13,167 bases of DNA from CAKSHC01 sp045631845 (GTDB lineage: Bacteria > Bacillota > Clostridia > Oscillospirales > UMGS1783). The notes under the pieces are model-generated. The model saw only the letters and a list, made by a program, of their open reading frames with translations. It was not told the DNA's origin and did no database searches. The DNA lies in the NCBI GenBank assembly GCA_045631845.1, contig JAZQVM010000066.1, positions 1 through 13,167 of the forward strand, written 5' to 3'. The translations under genes were made by a program, and so were the position numbers. Shown piece after piece: positions 6,562 to 13,167 of the stretch. Numbering within the stretch: position 1 is the first letter of the stretch; every line of letters starts with the position of its first letter.

Positions 6562-7478
6562 CGTTTCGCCTCCTCCAGCAGTTTGAGAATCAGGGCCATA
6601 CGCATATATTTTCCGTTGAGTACCTGCTTAAAGTAGCAAGCTCTCGGATCCTTATCAATCGCCACGCTGATCTCGTTTACACGGGGCAGCGGATGCAAAA
6701 TACTCAAATCCGCTTTGGCATTGGTAAGCTTGGGCGGATCCAAAATATAACTGTCCTTCAATCTCAGATATTCTTCCTCATTGAAGAAACGCTCCTGCTG
6801 AACACGAGTCATATACAACACATCCAGTTCCGGCATAGCCGATTCCAGATCGCGTGTTTCCTTATACTCAATGTGGCATTTATCCAATATGTCGGTCTTC
6901 ACATAATCGGGCAGACGCAACTCATCAGGCGAAATCAGCACAATTTTAACATTCTCATAACGAGACAGCGCATTAATCAGCGAATGCACCGTTCTGCCAA
7001 ACTTCAAGTCCCCGCAAAAACCAACCGTAATATTGTCCAGTCTACCCTTTTCCCGATAGATGGTCAACAGGTCGGCCAAGGTCTGGGTCGGGTGATTATG
7101 CCCACCGTCACCGGCGTTGATTACCGGAATGGAGGCATTGATCGATGCCACATACGGCGCACCCTCTTTGGGATGGCGCATGGCAATAATATCGGCATAG
7201 CAGCTGATAACCTTAGCGGTATCGGCCACGCTCTCGCCCTTAGAGGCCGACGAACTGCTGGCCTCGGAGAAACCGATTACATTACCGCCCAACTCCATCA
7301 TTGCCGCCTCAAAACTCAGGCGGGTACGGGTCGATGGCTCAAAAAACAAGGTGGCAAGTTTTTTGCCTTCACACTTGTGAGCATACTTAGCAGGATTGGC
7401 AATAATGTCCTGCGCCGTAGTGAGCAGTTCTTCAATCTCTACCGTTGAGAGATCCAAAATATCAATCAGGCTTCTCAT
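6558..7478 (-). CDS. pyrB: Aspartate carbamoyltransferase catalytic subunit
   Basis: PyrB condenses carbamoyl phosphate with aspartate to form carbamoyl-aspartate. The 306-residue protein has the carbamoyl-phosphate loop FFEPSTRTR at 45-53, the mobile loop SSSSASKGES at 74-83 with Lys80, HPTQ at 129-132, and LHPLPR at about 261-266, all active-site elements of the family. The length matches class B catalytic chains that partner with PyrI, which is encoded immediately after it with a four-base ATGA overlap. The start codon also overlaps the pyrE stop in an ATGA arrangement, and a G-rich ribosome site lies in the pyrE end. No key residue appears to be missing. Confidence 0.97.
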   Translation of the reverse strand: MRSLIDILDLSTVEIEELLTTAQDIIANPAKYAHKCEGKKLATLFFEPSTRTRLSFEAAMMELGGNVIGFSEASSSSASKGESVADTAKVISCYADIIAMRHPKEGAPYVASINASIPVINAGDGGHNHPTQTLADLLTIYREKGRLDNITVGFCGDLKFGRTVHSLINALSRYENVKIVLISPDELRLPDYVKTDILDKCHIEYKETRDLESAMPELDVLYMTRVQQERFFNEEEYLRLKDSYILDPPKLTNAKADLSILHPLPRVNEISVAIDKDPRACYFKQVLNGKYMRMALILKLLEEAKR

Positions 7479-8119
7479 GCCTTTGCCCCCTTGCCAATCC
7501 AGCTTTCATCCGAAGGATTGTTACGGAAAGCAATCAAACGCTGCACATCTTCGGGCTTGATATATCCCTCGTCTGCCGCTACCTGAGCAATAACATCAAA
7601 GTTGGTCAGCGAAACGTTTTTAACGTTAGCCGCCGCCAAACGGTCGATACCCTTCTGCATACCGTAGGTAAAGATGCTGACAACGCCAAGCACCTCAGCC
7701 CCTGCCTCACGCAGAACATTCACAACTTCAATAACACTGCCGCCGGTCGAGATCAAGTCTTCGACAACAACAACCTTCTGACCCGGCTCCAAACGCCCCT
7801 CAATCTGGTTCTGACGACCGTGATCCTTAGCGCCGGAGCGAACATACCCCATCGGCATATCCAGCAGATGAGCCGTAATAGCCGCATGAGCAATACCGGC
7901 AGTGGAAGTACCCATCAGCACTTCAGCCTGCGGATAATGCTCCTTAATCAGCTTGGCCAAGCCGTTTTCTACATCGTTACGCACCTGCGGCGCCGTCAGC
8001 GTCAAGCGGTTATCGCAATACACGGGGCTCTTAATGCCGCTGGCCCAAGTAAAGGGCTCCTCAGGTCTGAAGAAGACTGCACGAATCGAAAGAAGATCTT
8101 TAGCAATTATCTTTTCCAT
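7475..8119 (-). CDS. pyrE: Orotate phosphoribosyltransferase
   Basis: PyrE joins orotate to PRPP to give OMP. The 214-residue product shows the PRPP loop VVVVEDLISTGGS at about 116-128, the mobile catalytic loop region VRSGAKDHGRQNQIEG at about 93-108, and FTWASGIKSPVYCD at about 23-36. Two starts are possible: GTG at 8128 and ATG at 8119. GAGG abuts the GTG with no spacing but lies eight bases before the ATG, so the ATG is chosen. The pyrF stop lies 10 bases before this start, and the pyrE stop overlaps the pyrB start. pyrF and pyrE, the last two steps to UMP, are adjacent as in many bacteria. Confidence 0.95.
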   Translation of the reverse strand: MEKIIAKDLLSIRAVFFRPEEPFTWASGIKSPVYCDNRLTLTAPQVRNDVENGLAKLIKEHYPQAEVLMGTSTAGIAHAAITAHLLDMPMGYVRSGAKDHGRQNQIEGRLEPGQKVVVVEDLISTGGSVIEVVNVLREAGAEVLGVVSIFTYGMQKGIDRLAAANVKNVSLTNFDVIAQVAADEGYIKPEDVQRLIAFRNNPSDESWIGKGAKA

Positions 8120-8129
8120 TTCATTCACC

Positions 8130-8828
8130 TCAATCTACAAATTCCGCAACACAACGTTTATAAGCCGCAACCGGATCTTCCGCCGCCGTAATTGGACGGC
8201 CCACTACAATGTAGTCCGATCCAATCTTCTTGGCCTGTTCGGGGGTCATGACACGCTTCTGATCGCCGATCTCGCCGTCAGCAAAGCGCACACCGGGGGT
8301 CACCGTCAAGAAATCCTTGCCGCACACCTCATGAACCTTACCGGCCTCAAGCGGAGAACAGACAACACCGTCAAGTCCAGCCTTAGCCGCATTATGAGCA
8401 TAATGCATCACCACTTGATCGATCGGCTCTTTGATCCACAGATCCTCTTCCATGCTCTCCTGGTCGGTCGAGGTCAACTGTGTCACAGCAATCAGCAAAG
8501 GACGAGTCCCGTCGGGACGGGTCAACCCTTCCAGTGCCGCCTCCATCATACGTACCGTACCGGCCGCATGCAGATTACAAAGGACCACGTCCAGATTGGA
8601 AAGAACCGCCATCGACTTTTTCACCGTATTGGGGATATCGTGAAGCTTCAGATCCAAGAAAATCTTGTGTCCTCTCTTCTTAATCTCCTTTACAATTGCA
8701 GGTCCTTCGGCATAGAACAGTTCCATACCGATCTTAACAAAGGGTTTTACATCGGTAAACTGATCCAGAAAGGCAAATGTTTTTTCCGCACTGGAAAAAT
8801 CACAAGCAATAATGACATCTCTTCCCAT
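8130..8828 (-). CDS. pyrF: Orotidine 5'-phosphate decarboxylase
   Basis: PyrF decarboxylates OMP to UMP. The 232-residue TIM-barrel protein is of the short bacterial type. The catalytic motif FLDLKLHDIPNTV is at about 57-69, with Asp59, Lys61 and Asp64 forming the charged active-site network. The phosphate-binding end is seen in VTPGVRF and in VVGRPITAAEDP near the C-terminus. The ATG shares one base with the pyrD stop (TGATG), and a GGAGGA site lies eight bases upstream inside pyrD, so the two are coupled. The order pyrK, pyrD, pyrF, pyrE matches pyrimidine clusters common in Bacillota. Confidence 0.97.
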   Translation of the reverse strand: MGRDVIIACDFSSAEKTFAFLDQFTDVKPFVKIGMELFYAEGPAIVKEIKKRGHKIFLDLKLHDIPNTVKKSMAVLSNLDVVLCNLHAAGTVRMMEAALEGLTRPDGTRPLLIAVTQLTSTDQESMEEDLWIKEPIDQVVMHYAHNAAKAGLDGVVCSPLEAGKVHEVCGKDFLTVTPGVRFADGEIGDQKRVMTPEQAKKIGSDYIVVGRPITAAEDPVAAYKRCVAEFVD

Positions 8829-9739
8829 CAGTGTGCTCCTCCTATTATATCTTTCAAATTTGTAATACGATATTTATCCATGACCGCCGGCAAATTCCGT
8901 ATAATATCTCGGCAAATGTAAGGATCCACCAGATTGGCCGCCCCAACTTCTACCGCCGTAGCACCGGCCAGCATCATTTCAATCACATCCTCAGCGCTCG
9001 ATACGCCGCCCATGCCAACCACAGGGACCTTCACCGCCTGCGACACCTGATACACCATGCGGAGCGCCACAGGGAAAATCGCCGCGCCGGAAAATCCGCC
9101 CATCTTATTGGCAATCACCGGCTTTTTCGTACGAAGATCAATCCGCATACCCAGCAAAGTATTGATCAAACTGATGCCATCCGCACCCGCTTCTTCACAG
9201 GCCTTGGCAATGGCCACAATATCGGTCACATTCGGCGATAACTTAATGATAATCGGCTTATCGGTCACCTTTCGTACAGCCGCCGTCACCTGCGCCGCCG
9301 CTTTCGGATCGGTGCCAAAACTCATACCGCCGCCGTGAACGTTGGGACAACTGACGTTGACCTCCAACCATCCCACCTGCTCACAAGCCGACAGTTTCTC
9401 ACACGTGTAAGCATAATCTTCAACCGAAAATCCGCTGACATTGGCCATAACTTTTTTGTTAAAACACTCGGCCAATCTCGGCAGTTCTTTCTCAATTACC
9501 GCATCCACACCGGGATTCTGCAACCCTACCGCATTGATCATGCCCGCCGGACACTCGGCAATACGCGGAGTCGGATTCCCAAACCGAGGATCCTTGGTCG
9601 TTCCCTTAAACGAGAATGTACCCAGCATATTGATATCGTACAGTTCGGCAAATTCATACCCGTAACCAAATGTGCCGCTGGCGGGAATGATGGGATTATC
9701 CAGTTCAATACCGCAAAGATTTACCTTCATTTCTCCCAT
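8828..9739 (-). CDS. pyrD: Dihydroorotate dehydrogenase, class 1B catalytic subunit
   Basis: PyrD oxidises dihydroorotate to orotate on FMN; in class 1B electrons pass through PyrK to NAD. The 303-residue product has NPIIPASGTFGYG at about 15-27, NPTPRI at about 55-60, the catalytic-cysteine segment NVSCPNVHGGG with Cys131, and a C-terminal FMN phosphate site in GMGGVSSAEDV and VEVGAANL. A catalytic cysteine rather than serine, together with the adjacent pyrK, indicates class 1B. The start at 9739 has a GGGGGAG site about five bases upstream and overlaps pyrK by 13 bases. Met4 at 9730 would give an ATGA overlap with the pyrK stop but has a poorly spaced ribosome site, so 9739 is preferred without certainty. 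Confidence 0.96.
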   Translation of the reverse strand: MGEMKVNLCGIELDNPIIPASGTFGYGYEFAELYDINMLGTFSFKGTTKDPRFGNPTPRIAECPAGMINAVGLQNPGVDAVIEKELPRLAECFNKKVMANVSGFSVEDYAYTCEKLSACEQVGWLEVNVSCPNVHGGGMSFGTDPKAAAQVTAAVRKVTDKPIIIKLSPNVTDIVAIAKACEEAGADGISLINTLLGMRIDLRTKKPVIANKMGGFSGAAIFPVALRMVYQVSQAVKVPVVGMGGVSSAEDVIEMMLAGATAVEVGAANLVDPYICRDIIRNLPAVMDKYRITNLKDIIGGAH

Positions 9740-10461
9740 AAGATCTCCCCCTTTGTCAGCACAGGCCCGTCTTTACAGATGCGCTTGTAACCGGTCACCG
9801 TCTTGCAAGAGCAACCCATGCAAGCACCAAACCCACATCCCATGCGCTCCTCAAAACTAAACTGACCGTCAGTCGTTGCCGCTCGGTAAATCGCCTTTAA
9901 CATCGGCTCAGGACCACAGGTGTAAAAATACGAGTAGTCCATATCGACCATGGCATCGGTAACAAACCCCTTGACCCCATACGAACCGTCAACCGTCGTC
10001 ACCGTCACCTGAGCCCCTAAATCGGCAAACTCTTTCTCGTAAAATATCTCATCCTTGGTATTAAACCCAAGAATCACCTGCACCATTTTCCCCTGCTCAA
10101 TCAACTCTTTGGCAAGCAGATACATCGGCGGCACACCGACACCGCCACCGATCAGCAACGGTTTCTCGCCGGCCACCGTCAAATCATAGCCATTCCCAAG
10201 CCCCGTCAGCACATCCAGTTCCCCGTCCGTCATCCGGCTCATCTGCTCGGTTCCTTTGCCGACAACCTTGTAGATAATGGTCACCCCATCGGCATCCACA
10301 TCGCATACTGAGATCGGTCGCCGCAGGTAGTTCCCTTCCAGCTTAATATTGATAAACTGGCCGGGCACCGTAATGTCCGATACATCACCGCAAAGCCGCA
10401 TCCGATACACGTTGGATGTCAACGGTGTGTTCTCTGTAATTTTAAAAATTCCTTGTTTCAT
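9727..10461 (-). CDS. pyrK: Dihydroorotate dehydrogenase electron-transfer subunit
   Basis: PyrK carries FAD and a 2Fe-2S cluster and moves electrons from PyrD to NAD. The 244-residue product has the FAD motif RRPIS at 47-51, a nucleotide-binding glycine loop LIGGGVGVPPMY at about 103-114, a TCGPEPML stretch at 181-188 typical of ferredoxin reductase folds, and C-terminal cluster cysteines at 209, 214, 217 and 229 in GCGFGACMGCSC and its continuation. The start has AAGGA six bases upstream, overlapping the carB stop, and the end overlaps pyrD by 13 bases. Tight coupling to pyrD suits a protein that forms a fixed complex with it. Confidence 0.97.
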   Translation of the reverse strand: MKQGIFKITENTPLTSNVYRMRLCGDVSDITVPGQFINIKLEGNYLRRPISVCDVDADGVTIIYKVVGKGTEQMSRMTDGELDVLTGLGNGYDLTVAGEKPLLIGGGVGVPPMYLLAKELIEQGKMVQVILGFNTKDEIFYEKEFADLGAQVTVTTVDGSYGVKGFVTDAMVDMDYSYFYTCGPEPMLKAIYRAATTDGQFSFEERMGCGFGACMGCSCKTVTGYKRICKDGPVLTKGEILWEK

Positions 10462-10470
10462 GATCCGTCC

Positions 10471-13167
10471 TTATGCATCAATGGTAGAAATCGTAAGCGT
10501 CGTTTCTTCCAAAACATCCAGCAATACCCGCACCGTATCCAGCGCCGTGAACATGGTCACATTGTTCTCGGTCGCGCAACGGCGAATCTGATGTCCGTCA
10601 CTCTCAGTGCCGGAGGACTGAATATCTCTGGTGTTGATTACGTAAGCAATATGCCCCTGCCGAATGGCATCGGGAATCTCATTGGCATCATCGCTGATCT
10701 TGGCCAGCACATGAGTACGAATCCCGTTCTCCTTGAGGAACTTCGCCGTACCCTCGGTCGCCTGAATGTTAAAGCCGAGATTGTAGAACCGACGAATCAG
10801 CGGCAATGCTTCATCCTTGTCCTTATCGGCAATCGTGGCAAATACCGTACCGTAGTTCTGCAAATGCATACCCGAAGCCTGCAACGCCTTGTAAAGAGCA
10901 CGGTTGAGCTTGTCGTCATACCCAATCGCCTCACCCGTCGACTTCATTTCGGGCGACAAATAGGCATCCAACCCACGAATCTTGTTAAAGGAGAACACGG
11001 GAACTTTAACATACCATCTCTTCTTCTCGTCGGGATAGATATCGAAAATCCCCTGCTCTTTCAAGGTCTTACCCAGAATAACCTCGGTAGCAATGTCAGC
11101 CAAGCTATATCCCGTCGCCTTCGACAGGAACGGCACCGTTCTCGACGAACGGGGATTAACCTCAATGATATATACATCATCCTTATCGTCAACAATAAAC
11201 TGAATGTTGTAAAGACCGATAATGCCAATACCCAAGCCCAATTTCTTGGCATACTGCAGAATAATACCCTTGACCTTATCGGAAATACTGAAGGTCGGAT
11301 ATACGCTGATCGAGTCACCACTGTGAATACCCGTACGCTCAACCAACTCCATGATGCCGGGCACAAACACATCATGCCCGTCACAGATGGCATCCACCTC
11401 AACCTCTTTGCCTTGAATATACTTGTCAACCAAAACCGGCTTATCTACATCAATTTCAACCGCCGTCTTCAGATAATGCCGCAACTGCTCCTCATTGGCC
11501 ACAATCTGCATGGCACGGCCACCCAGCACGAAGCTCGGACGTACCAGCACCGGATACCCGATCTGCGCCGCCGCCGCAATGCCGTCTTCAATCTTGGTTA
11601 CCGCCTTACCCTGCGGCTGCGGAATATTGAGTTCTTCCAAAATCTTTTCAAAGCGATCACGGTTCTCGGCACGATCAATCGCTTCACAATCGGTACCGAT
11701 AATGGTAACACCACGAGCCATAAGCGGTTCGGCCAAGTTAATGGCCGTCTGTCCACCAAGCGAAGCTACCACGCCTTCCGGTTGCTCGAAATCAATGATG
11801 TTCATGACATCTTCGGGGGTCAACGGCTCAAAGTAAAGCTTGTCCGCCGTCGTGTAGTCGGTCGAAACGGTTTCGGGGTTATTGTTGATGATGATGGCTT
11901 CATAGCCCGAATTTTTGATCGTCTGCACCGCATGAACAGTAGAATAGTCAAATTCTACACCCTGTCCAATACGAATCGGACCCGCACCAAGCACCACAAT
12001 CTTCTTCTTGTCGGTCAGACGAGAATCATTCTCACCCATGTAAGACGAGTAGAGATAAGCAATATATTTACCCGTGTGCATGGTATCTACCATGCGGAAG
12101 ACCGGCACAATGCCCGCCGCCTTGCGTTGCTGATATACATCCAGTTCACGGACATTCCACAAGCGGGCAATCACCGTATCGGCAAATCCCAGCTGCTTGG
12201 CCGCACGTAGGGCCGTTTCATCGCCAACCTTGCCGCGCAGGATCTCTTCCATATCCACAATGCGCTTCATGCACTCTAAGAACAGTTCGGTGATCTTGGT
12301 TACCTCATGCAGTTCCTTAATCGAAACACCCATGCGCAACAGCTGTGCAATGGCAAAAATGTTATCGGCCTTGTATTCACCCAGATAATCAATCAATTCA
12401 TCCTTGGACATCTCATCAAACTTAGCCAGATAAATGTGATCAACACCCGTTTCAAGAGAACGAATCGACTTAAGGAAGCATTCATCCAAAGTCGAACCGA
12501 TACCCATAACCTCACCCGTCGCCTTCATCTGGGTGCCCAAGGTATTGGGCGCCGAGGTGAACTTATCAAACGGGAAACGAGGGAATTTAGCCACAATATA
12601 ATCCAGATTCGGCTCGATCGCCGCCGTACCACCGGCTACCGGAATATCCTCCAGCGCCATACCCAGCGCAATCTTGGCCGTTACCCGCGCAATCGGGTAG
12701 CCGCTGGCCTTGGAAGCCAACGCCGACGAACGGGATACACGAGGATTAACCTCAATCAGGTAATACTCACTCGATTCGGGATTCAGAGCAAATTGCACGT
12801 TGCATCCACCCTCGATCTTGAGTTCGCGAATGATCTTAATCGCACTGTCATTGAGCATCTTCAGATCATGCTCATTGAGCGAAAGGATGGGCGCCACTAC
12901 AATCGAGTCACCGGTATGCACGCCAACCGGATCTACGTTCTCCATACCACAAATGGTAATAGCATGATCGTTCGAGTCACGCATAACCTCAAACTCAATC
13001 TCTTTATATCCCTTTACACTCTTCTCAATCAATACCTGATGCACCGGAGAAAGTTTGAATGCATTAATACCAATCTCAACGAGTTCTTCTTCGTTATAGG
13101 CAAAGCCGCCGCCCGTACCGCCGAGGGTAAAAGCAGGACGAAGAACGACGGGATAACCGATGGACAA
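10471..13167 (-). CDS. carB: Carbamoyl-phosphate synthase large subunit, N-terminus missing
   Basis: CarB makes carbamoyl phosphate from bicarbonate, ATP and ammonia delivered by the small subunit CarA. The window holds the last 898 codons; compared with the usual size of about 1070, some 160-170 N-terminal residues lie beyond the right edge. In window numbering, the first ATP-grasp unit has RPAFTLGGTGGGF at 10-22 and NPRVSRSSALASKA at 141-154. The second half begins at VVLGAGPIRIGQG (391-403), with a second ATP-grasp loop RPSFVLGGRAM at 543-553 and a matching NPRSSRTVPF later. The end is an MGS-like allosteric domain. There is no frameshift. pyrK starts nine bases after the stop. Placement with pyr genes suggests the pyrimidine-linked enzyme, but an arginine role cannot be excluded. 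Confidence 0.97.
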   Translation of the reverse strand: MSIGYPVVLRPAFTLGGTGGGFAYNEEELVEIGINAFKLSPVHQVLIEKSVKGYKEIEFEVMRDSNDHAITICGMENVDPVGVHTGDSIVVAPILSLNEHDLKMLNDSAIKIIRELKIEGGCNVQFALNPESSEYYLIEVNPRVSRSSALASKASGYPIARVTAKIALGMALEDIPVAGGTAAIEPNLDYIVAKFPRFPFDKFTSAPNTLGTQMKATGEVMGIGSTLDECFLKSIRSLETGVDHIYLAKFDEMSKDELIDYLGEYKADNIFAIAQLLRMGVSIKELHEVTKITELFLECMKRIVDMEEILRGKVGDETALRAAKQLGFADTVIARLWNVRELDVYQQRKAAGIVPVFRMVDTMHTGKYIAYLYSSYMGENDSRLTDKKKIVVLGAGPIRIGQGVEFDYSTVHAVQTIKNSGYEAIIINNNPETVSTDYTTADKLYFEPLTPEDVMNIIDFEQPEGVVASLGGQTAINLAEPLMARGVTIIGTDCEAIDRAENRDRFEKILEELNIPQPQGKAVTKIEDGIAAAAQIGYPVLVRPSFVLGGRAMQIVANEEQLRHYLKTAVEIDVDKPVLVDKYIQGKEVEVDAICDGHDVFVPGIMELVERTGIHSGDSISVYPTFSISDKVKGIILQYAKKLGLGIGIIGLYNIQFIVDDKDDVYIIEVNPRSSRTVPFLSKATGYSLADIATEVILGKTLKEQGIFDIYPDEKKRWYVKVPVFSFNKIRGLDAYLSPEMKSTGEAIGYDDKLNRALYKALQASGMHLQNYGTVFATIADKDKDEALPLIRRFYNLGFNIQATEGTAKFLKENGIRTHVLAKISDDANEIPDAIRQGHIAYVINTRDIQSSGTESDGHQIRRCATENNVTMFTALDTVRVLLDVLEETTLTISTIDA

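Noticed and set aside
10453..12210. A 585-codon open frame on the plus strand opposite carB
   Set aside because: It lies wholly antisense to a clearly conserved carB, has no recognisable domain, and reflects the low stop frequency opposite this codon usage.
1..13167. Mobile elements, CRISPR arrays, tRNA or rRNA genes
   Set aside because: No transposase-like protein, terminal repeats, regularly spaced repeats or structural RNA signatures were found; nearly all of the window is core metabolic coding sequence.

Overview
The window holds two head-to-tail nucleotide-biosynthesis blocks, all read from the minus strand (right to left). Gene content suggests a Bacillota bacterium of the Clostridia type. 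The supporting points are a class 1B dihydroorotate dehydrogenase (PyrD with PyrK), separate PyrB and PyrI subunits, a ZTP-riboswitch leader, strong AGGAGG-type ribosome sites, and a PurO-like start downstream of purN. The species cannot be named from this sequence. Coding density is very high; the only sizeable gap is 4403-4619, which is a regulatory leader.

Right block (13167 to 4620): carB (5' end outside the window), pyrK, pyrD, pyrF, pyrE, pyrB, pyrI, then guaB. Apart from carA, which is not visible, and pyrC, this is the de novo UMP pathway. Several genes overlap or nearly touch, as expected for one translationally coupled transcript. The last gene, guaB, belongs to GMP synthesis, and its protein strongly resembles the divergent IMP dehydrogenase of Tritrichomonas foetus.

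Leader (4619 to 4403): a near-consensus sigma-A type promoter, a ZTP (pfl) riboswitch with a compensatory pseudoknot change, and an intrinsic terminator whose 5' arm shares bases with the aptamer. This looks like a ZTP-activated transcription switch for the purine block.

Left block (4402 to 1): purE, purC, purF, purM, purN, and the first 23 codons of a gene that looks like a PurO-type IMP cyclohydrolase. purD, purK, purB and the purL/Q/S genes are not in the window.

The most notable observation is that the purF product keeps the phosphoribosyltransferase and Fe-S parts but lacks the catalytic N-terminal cysteine and the other glutaminase signature residues. It may therefore use free ammonia or a separate glutaminase. 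No mobile elements, CRISPR arrays, tRNAs or rRNAs were seen.
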